Assembly: GCA_030532225.1 (NCBI GenBank)
Contig: JAUNLQ010000002.1
Span: 1 to 64,000, forward strand
Direction of reading: 5' to 3'
Origin: Bacillota bacterium
GTDB taxonomy: Bacteria > Bacillota > Clostridia > Tissierellales > Peptoniphilaceae
DNA: 64,000 nt
Shown: one piece after another, positions 1 to 9,339 of the stretch
Position numbering within the stretch: position 1 is the stretch's first letter
Layout: every line of letters begins with the position of its first letter
Position numbers and translations under genes: made by a program
Notes under the pieces: model-generated
The model's input: only the letters and a program-made list of their open reading frames with translations
Told to the model about the DNA's origin: nothing
Database searches by the model: none

Positions 1-44
1 AAAATATCTGTAAGGGGATATTTTTCTATCCCCCCACAGATATT
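1..44 (-). terminator. Intrinsic terminator of the symporter gene
   Basis: Positions 3-11 (AATATCTGT) pair with 36-44, and 14-20 (GGGGATA) pair with 27-33 around a short loop. On the minus strand the hairpin lies just past the symporter stop codon and ends in a short T run. The stem is long and GC-rich for this DNA. Confidence 0.8.
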
Positions 45-66
45 ATAGAACCTTTCTAATTACTTA

Positions 67-1479
67 TTATTGATATTTATAGTGGTAAGTTAATCTTTCT
101 CCACGTTTTCTTTGGCTATCAAAGTCATCAAATAGTTCCTTAGCTTCTGATAACAATATAAACAAACCAATTACATTTGGTATTACCATTAAACCATTAA
201 ACATGTCTGTAAGTTCCCAAACAAGGTCAACTTTTTGAACTGAACCTACAACTATAAAGAATAGTACGATTATTTGATAAACTCTTAGGGCTGTTTTTGA
301 TTTGAATAAATACTTAATATTAGTTTCACCAAAATAGTACCAGCCTACAATTGTTGTAAAGGCGAAGAATACTAAAGCTATAGCCAAGAATTGAGCTCCG
401 ATTTCTCCAAAGGCAATTCTAAAGCCTTCCATAGTAATCATTACCCCTTCTTTTCCAGAGTTGTTAGCTCCTGTGGCAAGGATAACTAAAGATGTTGCTG
501 TACAAACTACTATAGTGTCAATTAGTACACCAACCATAGCTACTGTACCTTGAACTGCAGGATGCAAAACTTGTGCTACTGCGTGAGAGTTTGGAGTTGA
601 ACCCATACCAGCTTCATTAGAGAATAATCCTCTAGCAACACCATATCTAATAGCAGTTTTTATAGATACACCTATAGCTCCACCAAGCATAGCCTGGCCA
701 GTAAAAGCAGCTGAGAAAATAGCCTTGAATACAGGGCCAATCATATTAGCATATTTTATTAATACAATTATTGCACCAATAATATAAAGAGCTGCCATAA
801 AAGGAACTACATATTCTGCGAATTTTCCTATACGTTTAATTCCACCTATAAAAATAAAGGCTGCTAAAATTGCAATTATTATACCAACTATTAATGGATT
901 AATGCTAAAAGCTTCAGTTATTGCAGTTGAAATAGAGTTAGATTGAACCATATTTCCTATAAATCCAAGGGCCAAAACAATTAGTACTGCGAAGATTGCT
1001 GCTAAGGCCTTGCCTAAGCCTTCCTTGTTCCTGTTTTTTAAGCCATTACTTAAATAATAAGCTGGTCCACCAACTAATTGGTCACCACTTTTTTCTCTAT
1101 ATTTTTGTGCCAACATTGCTTCTACTGATATAGTAGACATACCTAGAATTGCAGTAACCCACATCCAGAAAACAGCACCTGGTCCACCAGAAACTATAGC
1201 TCCAGCTACACCACCGATATTTCCTGTTCCAACTTGGGCAGCTATAGCAGTTGCTAGTGCTTGGAAAGATGACAGTGAGCCTTCGTCAGCTTCAGATCTT
1301 TCGCTTTTCTTAAATAGCTTTCCAAAAGTTTCGTTCCATCCATAACCTAGTTTTGTAAACTGAGGGAACTTAAGATAAATTGAAGATACTAAACCGAAAC
1401 CTACAAGTAGTATCATCATAGGAGGTCCCCATAACAAACCGTTAATACTTACGACAACTTGAGTTAGATTTTCTAACAT
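67..1479 (-). CDS. Sodium:alanine/glycine symporter (AGCS family)
   Basis: About 470 residues, an integral membrane protein with many hydrophobic segments, matching the AGCS (AlsT/DagA) family, which imports alanine or glycine with sodium. The family hallmark is visible near residues 75-95 (AAQVGTGNIGGVAGA), and a second conserved stretch reads FSNEAGMGSTPNSHA. I choose the ATG at 1479 rather than one 9 bases upstream, because AAGGAG lies 9 bases before it and directly abuts the earlier ATG. It sits downstream of the glycine reductase operon but behind that operon's terminator, so it is probably a separate transcript. Its placement suggests that it supplies glycine; the substrate is inferred, since alanine is equally typical for the family. 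Confidence 0.9.
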   Translation of the reverse strand: MLENLTQVVVSINGLLWGPPMMILLVGFGLVSSIYLKFPQFTKLGYGWNETFGKLFKKSERSEADEGSLSSFQALATAIAAQVGTGNIGGVAGAIVSGGPGAVFWMWVTAILGMSTISVEAMLAQKYREKSGDQLVGGPAYYLSNGLKNRNKEGLGKALAAIFAVLIVLALGFIGNMVQSNSISTAITEAFSINPLIVGIIIAILAAFIFIGGIKRIGKFAEYVVPFMAALYIIGAIIVLIKYANMIGPVFKAIFSAAFTGQAMLGGAIGVSIKTAIRYGVARGLFSNEAGMGSTPNSHAVAQVLHPAVQGTVAMVGVLIDTIVVCTATSLVILATGANNSGKEGVMITMEGFRIAFGEIGAQFLAIALVFFAFTTIVGWYYFGETNIKYLFKSKTALRVYQIIVLFFIVVGSVQKVDLVWELTDMFNGLMVIPNVIGLFILLSEAKELFDDFDSQRKRGERLTYHYKYQ

Positions 1480-1768
1480 AATAGTCATCTCCTTTTTAAA
1501 AATTTTCTTGGACCAAAATTTACAAATTTATAAATTCCCTACACACTTTTAAAAACTTATGGCAAAATCTATAAATACTAATTTTGTCTCGAAAATTATA
1601 ATTTACTTTTAAGAATAATCTAGATTAGTTTTGTTTTACCATAGTTATTTTATTTTTCACAAAGTATGTAAAAAATATATTGCACCAAATTTTTCCAATC
1701 TACTTGGTGGTATGATACAAATTTATAAATATGTCCAAATTATATGAGTCTTCTATCAACTAGGTAAA
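1480..1768 (-). other. Upstream region of the symporter, no gene seen
   Basis: About 290 bases of very AT-rich sequence between the grd terminator and the symporter start. It holds an AAAAAGGAG ribosome binding site near 1490 and TATAAT-like sequence near 1595-1605. I see no glycine riboswitch here, in contrast to the grd leader, and no convincing open reading frame. Confidence 0.4.
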
Positions 1769-1770
1769 AG

Positions 1771-1797
1771 GATAGATATCCTAAAAGGATATCTATC
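1771..1797 (-). terminator. Terminator of the glycine reductase operon
   Basis: GATAGATATCC at 1771-1781 pairs perfectly with GGATATCTATC at 1787-1797 around a 5-base loop. On the minus strand it lies 9 bases past the grdD stop and is followed by TTTT, so it ends the grd transcript before the symporter gene. Confidence 0.85.
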
Positions 1798-1805
1798 TTT
1801 TCAGA

Positions 1806-2939
1806 CTAAATATAGCCTTTGTTTTCTAGTATTTCTTTTGCTTTTTCGATGTTTCCATCGCTTACCATTACCATAGGTCCTGTACATCCCATGGCTGATT
1901 CTGCGTAAATTTTTTCTGCCCAAAGGGCTTGTACTGCATTTTCAATTTCCAATATATCAATTCCGCCAATAGCTTGAGTTACTATTTCCTTTTCTGGCAT
2001 TGGAGCTAGAACTTGGTTGTCGCTGGCTTTTTCATCTAAAGATGCTAAGATTTCATCTAAATTAGCCTTTCTGGCTGCTTCATAACAAGATTTAGAAATA
2101 TCTACTAAGCCACCTTTTACACTGTCATAAGCATAAGATATGGCATTTCTTATTACTGGAGCACCTGAAGCTCTTGAAACTATGAAAACTGCCTTGTCAT
2201 AGTTTTGGCCTACACTAGGTCCATAACCATAACCAGTAGTTTCATAGAAGCCACCTGAATTATAAGATGCAAAGGTCTTAACTAAAACATTACCTGTTAG
2301 AGAGTCACAAACTAAAATGTGTGGAACTCCAGCTACAAGGTCATTACCTCTTAATAAAGATCCTCCGTCAGATCTTTTTGAAGATGCAAAGTTTATGTCA
2401 AAGCCATTTTCCTTTAGCTGTCTTAGTTTTTTCTCAACTGTAACAGCTCCTTCAATGTTTAATATACCAAGGGTTGGATTTTCTACGCCATTGGCCTTGG
2501 CTACAATAATACCGTTTATGGCATTTAAAATCATAGCCTTTTCTCTTTTTGCATGAGTTGTTCCTGTTGTAGTTGCCAAATAAATTTCATTTCCGAAGGC
2601 AGGAGTAATTATTTTTCCTACAGTTGAAACACCAATAGGGAATGGATAGTGCATAGTAACTGCAGCTTGGATTTCTCCCCTATTAAATAGATCTTCTAGA
2701 ACTTTAGCAACTTGGTCATCACCACAAGCTTCATAAGATTCAAATCCTTCTAAAGGAGTTCCTACTACAACTATATCAAACAAAGGTGATTTAGCCATTA
2801 GTATAGCATCATTAACATTGTCTACTCCAAGTTCAGAGCCGAAATTTGTAACTGCAATTTTTATATTATCTTTTAGTACGCCACTTTCTAAAGAGTCTGC
2901 TATATTCATAATTGAATGAGCTATTTTCTTTTTGTCCAT
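1806..2939 (-). CDS. grdD: Glycine reductase complex component C, subunit alpha GrdD
   Basis: 377 residues, the usual GrdD length. GrdD has a PlsX/phosphate-acetyltransferase-like fold and acts in protein C, which takes the carboxymethyl group from the GrdA selenocysteine and releases acetyl phosphate. Recognisable stretches are ITPAFGNEIYLATTTGTTHAK around residues 110-130 and the C-terminal ESAMGCTGPMVMVSDGN, which carries a cysteine. It starts at an ATG with GAGGAA upstream and follows grdC by only 3 bases. It is the last gene of the operon before the terminator. Identity is supported both by sequence and by the canonical gene order. Confidence 0.95.
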   Translation of the reverse strand: MDKKKIAHSIMNIADSLESGVLKDNIKIAVTNFGSELGVDNVNDAILMAKSPLFDIVVVGTPLEGFESYEACGDDQVAKVLEDLFNRGEIQAAVTMHYPFPIGVSTVGKIITPAFGNEIYLATTTGTTHAKREKAMILNAINGIIVAKANGVENPTLGILNIEGAVTVEKKLRQLKENGFDINFASSKRSDGGSLLRGNDLVAGVPHILVCDSLTGNVLVKTFASYNSGGFYETTGYGYGPSVGQNYDKAVFIVSRASGAPVIRNAISYAYDSVKGGLVDISKSCYEAARKANLDEILASLDEKASDNQVLAPMPEKEIVTQAIGGIDILEIENAVQALWAEKIYAESAMGCTGPMVMVSDGNIEKAKEILENKGYI

Positions 2940-2942
2940 GGT

Positions 2943-4487
2943 TTATTCCTCATCTTCTAAAATTTGTTCAGCTACTTGTTTCATAGCAGATGCTACAACT
3001 TTTCTCACTAGGTCTTCTTGGTTAGAAGTTGATTCTTCTTCAACAACACCTGAGTTTCTTTCAGCAACAATTGAAACTCCATCAAATAGGTTAGTAAGTC
3101 TACCTAAGAATAAGGATCCCTTACCTATTAACATAGCCCTGTTATAATCACCTGTAGTTAAGTCAGTAATCATATGACCACAATAAGGAACTGCTGATGG
3201 AATATGACCTTGAGTTGGTGCCCATCCTGGATAACCTTTATTTTCAACAAAGTCTTTTAATTCTTTTCTGTCAATTTCCTTTTCCATTACAGCCAAAGCG
3301 CCTATCATCTTGTAGTTAGCTTCTGGAACATTACCTGCTCCTGCTGGTTTTGTAATGTCAGGGTTTTGCATTTCTGGTGAATATTTATCAACATCTGTAA
3401 TCTTTAGGCCATTTCTCTTTAGTGGTTCTAAAACTAAAGAAGTAATAACTGCTTGTGGGCTTGAGCCTGTATCAACAGTGTGTTTGCCTATAACGTCAGT
3501 TCTTAAAATTGGGCTTTTGCCGTCATTTTCAGAAATAATTACACCAAAACTTGCAACAGCGTCTTCTAGAATTGGTAGGTCCTTTTTCATATGGTCTCTA
3601 GCATTCATTCCAAGTTTGGCTGTAGAGCCACCTGCTACTACTAGAACATTTTTGAAAATACCTGCTTTTACCATAGCTGTAGCATGGATAATAGCATGAA
3701 CTGGAGCAGCACAGAAAGATCTAACGTCAGATCCTGTTGCATTTTTTATGCCTACAGTTTCTGCTATAGCCTTGGCAAAGTTGCCTCCACCTCTTTGGTT
3801 AATGTCACCACAAGCTTCTTCTGAACACTCAATTACATAGTCGATTTCATCTCTTGTAACATCAGAATGGTTGAAAGTTTCAATAGCTGCAATAACTGCA
3901 CTAGCCTTTGAAACTAAGTTTTCAAACATAGTGTGAGCATTTAGGTTAACGTCAGTGTCGTGGGCTTGACGAACATAACCAATTAGGTCGCCATCAATAT
4001 AAAGTCCCATAGCCTTTTCATTGGCTATAAGGTCTTGGCCCTTAGAAATATCTCCAGCAACTAATTTGCCAAAAGATTTTTCTAATTCTGGAAATCGTTT
4101 TTCAACTTGGTCCTTATACTTGTTAACATAGTCTTCTGAAAGAATTACTAAATCGAATTCATCACAGTATTTCATTACTCCAATAAATTCTTCTTCCCTT
4201 ACCATAGAGCCCATTTTTCCCATAACTTGGTCAGACTTATAGTCTATTTGGCAGTATGGTAGTTTGTAATCATTTAATTTTTCTGGTCTTTCATTACCTA
4301 TATAAATTTGGTTTGGTAAATAACTAACAAATTCATCAAAAGATCTGATGTGTTTATTTGCATTCTTTAATAAATCTGAATCAGGGTTTAAGATCTTTTC
4401 AGTAGTGAAAGTACTCCCGGCATTCACAACCATGTCGGGAGTATTCACTAGTACATACCCTGCAGATTTCAAAACAGGAAAACTCAA
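2943..4487 (-). CDS. grdC: Glycine reductase complex component C, subunit beta GrdC
   Basis: 514 residues, resembling the FabH/ketoacyl-synthase fold of GrdC, the protein C subunit that handles the acetyl-thioester intermediate during acetyl phosphate formation. The conserved RSFCAAPVHAIIHAT stretch near residues 255-270 carries the likely acyl-accepting cysteine, and GHIPSAVPYCGH lies near the C-terminus. Translation begins at a TTG (start of MSFPVLKSAG) with GGAGG 8 bases upstream. It sits 14 bases after grdB and 3 before grdD, in the standard order. Confidence 0.95.
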   Translation of the reverse strand: MSFPVLKSAGYVLVNTPDMVVNAGSTFTTEKILNPDSDLLKNANKHIRSFDEFVSYLPNQIYIGNERPEKLNDYKLPYCQIDYKSDQVMGKMGSMVREEEFIGVMKYCDEFDLVILSEDYVNKYKDQVEKRFPELEKSFGKLVAGDISKGQDLIANEKAMGLYIDGDLIGYVRQAHDTDVNLNAHTMFENLVSKASAVIAAIETFNHSDVTRDEIDYVIECSEEACGDINQRGGGNFAKAIAETVGIKNATGSDVRSFCAAPVHAIIHATAMVKAGIFKNVLVVAGGSTAKLGMNARDHMKKDLPILEDAVASFGVIISENDGKSPILRTDVIGKHTVDTGSSPQAVITSLVLEPLKRNGLKITDVDKYSPEMQNPDITKPAGAGNVPEANYKMIGALAVMEKEIDRKELKDFVENKGYPGWAPTQGHIPSAVPYCGHMITDLTTGDYNRAMLIGKGSLFLGRLTNLFDGVSIVAERNSGVVEEESTSNQEDLVRKVVASAMKQVAEQILEDEE

Positions 4488-4501
4488 TTAAATTTGCCTC
4501 C

Positions 4502-5812
4502 TTAGTCTTCGAAAACTGTTTGTTCTTGTACTTCTGTTTCTAAAGCTTTTAGAGCTTTTTCTACTAAATTATATCTTAACTTATATTCTTCTTCCTCAGT
4601 TAAGGCAGGATCACCTAGTGGGTGAGGAATAGCAATTGCTGGTACTATTCTGTTAGCTCCAACTGTCATTGAAATTGGAGTAATAGTACAAACGTGAACA
4701 ACTGGGAATCCAGCTTTTTCTATTTCTTTAACCATTGTTGCACCGCAACGTGTACAGGTACCTCAAGTAGAGGTTAGAATAACGGCGTCAACTTTGTCTT
4801 CTTTTAGATAGTCAGCAATTTCGCTACCGAATTGTTTTGCTGAAAGTATAGCTGTACCATTTCCTACTGTTGCATACCAATAGTCATGTAGGGAACCGAT
4901 TTTTCCTTCTTTAACCATGTCTTTTAGTACGTCTATAGGAAGAACTCTGTCTGCATTTTCGTTGGCATAAACTGGGTCATAGCCACCATGAGCAGTTTCA
5001 GAATTTTCTGGTGTTAAATCATCAATGTCAGCTAGGCTATATCTGCCGTATTTTGATGCAGATGATGATTCAATATGGTCTGGGTTTCCTTTTGGAACAA
5101 TACCACCTGATGTTACTAAAGCTATTCTAGCCTTAGAAAGATCTTTTATTGCTGGCATTGGGTCTACCCTATCAAATTCAGGCATTGGATATTCTGTCTT
5201 GAATTCTTCGCCATTGATTTTCTTAAGAAGCATATTAACTGCTCTTCTAGATCCAGTTTCTTCTGTGAAGAAGTTTACTCTTCTACCTTGTGGCATATAG
5301 CCTTCTACTTCTGGATCACCAATTTCTTCGCCTTTTGCATACTTGTTAGCAAAAGCACTTATAGCCTTAATGGCCTTTCTCATTCCTGCTGCACTGTCAG
5401 CTGTTTCGATGATGTAAACATTTTTCTTAAACATGTCTGCACCAGGGTTTTCAACATACATAGCTGTCATAGCTGGAATATTTAATTCTTCTTTTACTGC
5501 TGCAGTAATAGTACCGCAAGCAACACCATATCTACCTGCATTAAATGCTGGTCCTGCTATAAAAAAGTCAGGTTCAAAACTCTTAATAAAGCCTAGGACT
5601 TCTGCTTTCGCTTCTTCCATATTTTCGTTAAAGTAAGTGTCACCGCAAACAACAGTTCCAACTACTTCAAAGTCATCACCAAGTTTTTGTCCAAATTGAA
5701 CACTTAGTGGTGGTAGGGTTTCGGCTATATGAGGTTTTGTATCGGCTTTGTCTTCTCCACCAATACCTGCATAAAATTGGTTGACATAATGAACAACTTT
5801 AATTTTTGCCAT
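4502..5812 (-). CDS. grdB: Glycine reductase component B, selenoprotein GrdB
   Basis: 436 residues when the in-frame TGA at 4763-4765 is read as selenocysteine (residue 350). The reading frame is continuous on both sides. The active site then reads S-T-U-G-T-C-T-R-C, the known GrdB UxxCxxC motif. GrdB is the substrate-specific protein B subunit that, with the pyruvoyl subunit made from GrdE, binds glycine and passes a carboxymethyl group to GrdA. ATG start with AAGGGG upstream. Automatic gene calling is likely to split it into a 349-residue protein and a separate 77-residue protein; both halves belong to one gene. A hairpin just after the TGA fits a bacterial SECIS element. Confidence 0.96.
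4737..4765 (-). promoter_or_regulatory. Sec codon and SECIS hairpin of grdB
   Basis: The UGA is at 4763-4765. Thirteen bases later the minus strand forms GTTGC-GGT-GCAAC (4749-4737), a perfect 5-bp stem with a 3-base GGU loop located about 19-21 bases after the UGA. That is the spacing at which SelB recognises bacterial SECIS loops. The longer lower stem is not obvious, so the exact fold is inferred. Confidence 0.7.
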
Positions 5813-5826
5813 TTGTTACCCCTTTA

Positions 5827-6297
5827 TTATCCTAACAAATCCTCTCTGATTTCTTGCATTTCTTCTACAATTTCATCAACGTCTAGAACCATTTCCATCA
5901 TTCCAATTTGTTCGTCATAAACATCTGGATCAAATAGTTCTTTCATTTCGTCTTCAACTACGTGGTAGCAATCTAAACCTAGTGCAACACCAGCAAGTGG
6001 TCCTGCAAATGTTGGGTCTCCTGCTATACATGTCTCAGCTGCAAGACCTGCAGCCTCTGCCTCAGCTCCACCTAAAATAACAACAATGTTTTCTGCTCCG
6101 TATTGTTCTGCGAAGTCTTTAACTCTTTGTTGGTTTTCTAGGTCCATAGCTCCGGCACTAGTTCAGACAAAACATTCTGTAGCTGAAAATATAACTTCTG
6201 TGTTGTCTACAGTATCAACACAAGCTTGAATAGCTGGTCCAGGTATACCGTCACGGTCACCTATGATCACTATTTTTTTGTTTTCTAGTAAATTCAT
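5827..6297 (-). CDS. grdA: Glycine reductase component A, selenoprotein GrdA
   Basis: 156 residues when the TGA at 6163-6165 is read as selenocysteine 45, in the GrdA motif C-F-V-U. The frame is continuous from the ATG at 6297, which has AGAGG upstream, to the stop at 5827. GrdA (protein A) carries the Se-carboxymethyl intermediate between protein B and protein C and is reduced by thioredoxin. The N-terminus ([16 protein letters not shown]) and the sequence after Sec ([12 protein letters not shown]) match the family. Automatic calling would start it late, at the internal methionine at 6147, and lose the active site. It lies between grdE and grdB with 14-17 base gaps. Confidence 0.96.
6138..6165 (-). 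promoter_or_regulatory. Sec codon and putative SECIS hairpin of grdA
   Basis: The UGA at 6163-6165 is followed by CTAG (6161-6158) that can pair with CTAG (6141-6138), with an inner CC/GG pair and a loop containing GGAGCU. The position fits a bacterial SECIS, but the stem is short and imperfect, so the structure is a proposal. Confidence 0.5.
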
Positions 6298-6314
6298 AGT
6301 TCCTCTCTTTTCTA

Positions 6315-7604
6315 TTAAACAGTTCTTGCTGATTGTTTAGTAAATCCAGTTTCGTTAGTAGCTCCAGTTATAGCTTGAAGCTCAACTTCAATGGTTCCGT
6401 CTTCTCTTAGAGACTTGTCGTTACCACCAGCAATAATATTTACATATTGGATGTCTCCAATAACTTTATCAAGTTTTGGTAATACAATAACTTCGTTAGC
6501 ATTTCCTGCAGTTACACAAGCATTAGCAAGTGGGTCAGCATCTGCCAAAGATTGGCTTAGACCGTCTTGGCCAGCATATTCGTCAGTTATAATTACTGTC
6601 TTGATATTCTTTTTCTCAATCTTCTTGCAGTTCATTATTAAGTCTGTATCTGGATTACCAAATCCTTCTTGAGAAATAATAACAGCATCTGCACCTAAGA
6701 ATTCTACTAACTTAGCAGTAGTATCTGATGATCTTTGTTTGTCCATTAGATATACGTTTTCGTTAGTAACTACAACTCCTAGGAAGTTCAAAGTTTTTCC
6801 GTGTTCTTCATAAAGTGACTTAATTACATCATTGTTTAAATGAACATAAGTTGGGTTTTTGTCACAAGCTGATACACAGTTACCAGAGATTACTGCACCA
6901 TCCATAATTTCTGTTGGGTATAAATATGTTGGGATAATCTTCTTGGCATCTACTCCATAAACATAAGTGTCATGTAGTAGACCTTGAGTTTGTAGCATAT
7001 AAACATAAATTACCTTTGGAAGATCTGGGTATTCTTGAACTTGTTCAAGAAGAGGCTTAGTTTCATAAACCTTAACGTTTTCAGGTTCATGGTCCTTAGC
7101 TAGGCTTCCAATAAATCTTGTAACCTTTAATCCGATCATTCTTACAGAGTGTTCGTGATTATGTTGTTTTACACCTTCTTTTGGGTTTGTAATTACAACT
7201 AATGATACAAGCTTAGAAAATGGAGTATATTCTGCTCCTGGTCCTGTCATGTCGATAATTCCTTCTTGGAAACCAACAATTTTACCAGTAGTCATTACTG
7301 CCATATCCTTTAAACAAATAGTCTTACCTGATCCTACGGTATCAACTTTTCCTAGTACTCCTGGGAAAAATTCTCCGCCTTCAACCTTATACCTTGGTTC
7401 AAGAACATCTTTTACAGGTGTGATTCTTACACTTTCTCCTGGATGAACAATATCGAAGTCTATGTCTTCAAGATATTCGTCATCTTCAAAGCCTGATTCT
7501 CGAACAAGGTCTTCTTTATTAAGGTAAAGGATGCCATCTTCAAGTTTTGATTCTTGGGCAAACTTAATATCCTTAATAAAGATTTCACCTAATTCTAGAC
7601 GCAT
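6315..7604 (-). CDS. grdE: Glycine reductase component B, precursor GrdE
   Basis: 429 residues, the usual length of the GrdE proprotein. In this family the chain is cleaved before a cysteine to give two subunits, the smaller bearing an N-terminal pyruvoyl group that forms a Schiff base with glycine. The conserved site is visible as SGNCVSACDKNPTYVH, placing the scissile Asn242-Cys243 bond in the middle of the protein. The ATG start has a clear AAGGAGG. It stands between trxA and grdA, the canonical place. Confidence 0.95.
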   Translation of the reverse strand: MRLELGEIFIKDIKFAQESKLEDGILYLNKEDLVRESGFEDDEYLEDIDFDIVHPGESVRITPVKDVLEPRYKVEGGEFFPGVLGKVDTVGSGKTICLKDMAVMTTGKIVGFQEGIIDMTGPGAEYTPFSKLVSLVVITNPKEGVKQHNHEHSVRMIGLKVTRFIGSLAKDHEPENVKVYETKPLLEQVQEYPDLPKVIYVYMLQTQGLLHDTYVYGVDAKKIIPTYLYPTEIMDGAVISGNCVSACDKNPTYVHLNNDVIKSLYEEHGKTLNFLGVVVTNENVYLMDKQRSSDTTAKLVEFLGADAVIISQEGFGNPDTDLIMNCKKIEKKNIKTVIITDEYAGQDGLSQSLADADPLANACVTAGNANEVIVLPKLDKVIGDIQYVNIIAGGNDKSLREDGTIEVELQAITGATNETGFTKQSARTV

Positions 7605-7618
7605 GGGTCCTCCTTATA

Positions 7619-7936
7619 CTAATAATATTTTTTGATCATAGCTTCTATATTTTCTATAGTAGCTGAGTCTGCATCTATGGCGTCAATTTTTTCGCCATCT
7701 TTAAACATAAGCATATTTGGTAGGCCTAAAACTCCGCATTTAATAGCTGCCCTTCTAGCCTTGGTTATATCTAAAGAAGCAAATTTAATCTTGTCACCAT
7801 ATTTTTCTGCAAGTTCATGAACTTTTGGCATTAAAGCCTTACAAGGTTCACATGATTCAGACCAAAAGTCTACGAATACATAGCCTTCTGAATCATAAAC
7901 AACTTCGTCAAAATTTTTCTTGTCTAGTTCTAACAT
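7619..7936 (-). CDS. trxA: Thioredoxin of the glycine reductase operon
   Basis: 105 residues with the thioredoxin fold. The active site is W-S-E-S-C-E-P-C (Cys29 and Cys32) instead of the general WCGPC, as is typical for thioredoxins encoded with glycine reductase. It would carry electrons from TrxB to the oxidised selenocysteine/cysteine pair of GrdA. AAAGGAGG precedes the ATG. It lies 10 bases from trxB and 14 from grdE, so all are translated from one mRNA. Confidence 0.93.
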   Translation of the reverse strand: MLELDKKNFDEVVYDSEGYVFVDFWSESCEPCKALMPKVHELAEKYGDKIKFASLDITKARRAAIKCGVLGLPNMLMFKDGEKIDAIDADSATIENIEAMIKKYY

Positions 7937-7946
7937 TTTTCCTCCT

Positions 7947-8888
7947 TTACTTCAATGTTTGCAATTCTTTTTCTATAGAAACAGCTGCTATTGATCCATC
8001 GCTAGCTGCTGTAACCACCTGTCTTAGTGGAGTGTTTCTAACATCTCCTATAGCATAAACTAATGGAAGATTAGTTCTCATCAGTTCATCAGTGATAATA
8101 TATCCATTATCAGTCATGTCAACTTGGCCTTTGAAGATTTCTGATTGAGGGTCAGTACCTACAAATACAAATACTCCCATTAAGCCATCGTCTTCATCAG
8201 CAAGGTATTCTGTTTCTTCTCCTGTTTTGTTGTCAACAAGAATTAGTTTGTTTACCAGTGGATCACCATGGATTTCTTTGATAGAGGTGTTATACATGAA
8301 ATTAAGATCCTTAAGATCTTCAGCTTGTTCTTTAACAATAGCATCACATCTTAAAACATCTCTTCTTACTACTATAGTAACCTTTCTAGCAAATTTCTTT
8401 AGATACATAGCTTCTTCTACAGCAGAGTTACCTCCACCTACAACAAAGACTTCAAAGTCTTCAAAGAAGTTAGCATCACATGTTGCACAGTAAGAAACTC
8501 CCTTGCCAGCAAATTCTTTTTCACCTGGTACATTAAGTTTTCTTGGACTAGCACCAGTAGCAATAATTACTGCCTTAGCTTCAACTACATCACCAGATTG
8601 AAGGGTGATTTTCTTTGGTTGGCTTTTAAGATTAACTTCTACAACATCATCAAAAACAAATTCACAACCAAAATGTTCAGCTTGTTGTCTCATTCTTTCA
8701 GTAAGAGTTTTTCCAGATTCATGTTCTCCTACTAAGGATCCTGGGTAGTTTTCAATAGAGTCAGTAACTCCAATTTGGCCACCAATTGAACCCTTTTCAA
8801 TAATAAGAGTGTTTAGTCTGGCCCTACCTGCATAAAGGCCAGCTGAAAGTCCTCCTGGACCTCCTCCAATAATTACTATATCGTACAT
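7947..8888 (-). CDS. trxB: Thioredoxin reductase
   Basis: 313 residues, a flavin-dependent NAD(P)H:thioredoxin reductase. The FAD-binding GGGPGG motif is at residues 8-13, the redox-active C-A-T-C at Cys134-Cys137, the NADPH-binding GGGNSAVEEA follows, and the C-terminal YAIGDVRNTPLRQVVTAASDG motif is intact. GAGGAGG precedes the ATG. It is the second gene of the grd operon and supplies reducing power to the operon's thioredoxin and thus to GrdA. Confidence 0.94.
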   Translation of the reverse strand: MYDIVIIGGGPGGLSAGLYAGRARLNTLIIEKGSIGGQIGVTDSIENYPGSLVGEHESGKTLTERMRQQAEHFGCEFVFDDVVEVNLKSQPKKITLQSGDVVEAKAVIIATGASPRKLNVPGEKEFAGKGVSYCATCDANFFEDFEVFVVGGGNSAVEEAMYLKKFARKVTIVVRRDVLRCDAIVKEQAEDLKDLNFMYNTSIKEIHGDPLVNKLILVDNKTGEETEYLADEDDGLMGVFVFVGTDPQSEIFKGQVDMTDNGYIITDELMRTNLPLVYAIGDVRNTPLRQVVTAASDGSIAAVSIEKELQTLK

Positions 8889-8901
8889 GATAATTACCTC
8901 C

Positions 8902-9267
8902 TCAAAGTATAATATTGTCTAGAGTTTCACTGATTAAAGTATAATCAATAAAGGCTAGATCTTTTTCAATAGCTTCGGTTATTTCTTTGGCTTTGTCTTT
9001 TTTTATAATCCTCTCAACCTTAGAAATAGAATTTTCTATTAGCTCTAGTGATTGAAAATCTAGGTGATCACCTTCTTCTATAACCAAAGTTCTGAAAAAG
9101 GTTGTAGTTGGTGGAATATTCCCATAAAGGGGATGAGTTATAAGCTTGTGGTTTTTGTGAACGTAATCCCTTACCTTAATAAACACATCTAAATATGAAC
9201 CATCAACATATTCTACTGGGACTTTTTTATAAGTCAAAAAACTTTTATTGTTAGTTATTATTTTCAA
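8902..9267 (-). CDS. grdX: GrdX family protein
   Basis: 121 residues, soluble, rich in charged residues. Size, composition and place as the first gene of the operon fit GrdX, a protein of unknown function found at the head of many glycine reductase operons. No catalytic motif is visible. Translation appears to begin at a TTG with AAAGGA about 10 bases upstream. It follows the glycine riboswitch directly, so its expression should depend on glycine. The call rests on context as much as on sequence. Confidence 0.75.
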   Translation of the reverse strand: MKIITNNKSFLTYKKVPVEYVDGSYLDVFIKVRDYVHKNHKLITHPLYGNIPPTTTFFRTLVIEEGDHLDFQSLELIENSISKVERIIKKDKAKEITEAIEKDLAFIDYTLISETLDNIIL

Positions 9268-9301
9268 ATGTCTTCTATCCTTTAATAATATTTAAAAAAA
9301 A

Positions 9302-9335
9302 ACGACAAAGAAAAGCTTTGCCTTTTCTCTGTCGT
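9302..9335 (-). terminator. Riboswitch expression-platform terminator
   Basis: ACGACAAAGAAAAG at 9302-9315 pairs with CTTTTCTCTGTCGT at 9322-9335, a near-perfect 14-bp stem. On the minus strand it is followed by eight or more T, just upstream of grdX. The 5' arm (CAGAG) can alternatively pair with CTCTG at about 9342-9346, giving an antiterminator, so glycine binding probably permits read-through. Confidence 0.85.
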
Positions 9336-9339
9336 CATC

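Noticed and set aside
1489..1768. A second glycine riboswitch before the symporter gene
   Set aside because: None of the aptamer landmarks seen before grdX (ACCGAAGG, CTCAGG) occurs here.
5025..5636. Several plus-strand frames of 65-91 codons opposite grdB
   Set aside because: They lie wholly inside a well-supported gene on the other strand, lack ribosome binding sites and look like antisense frames.
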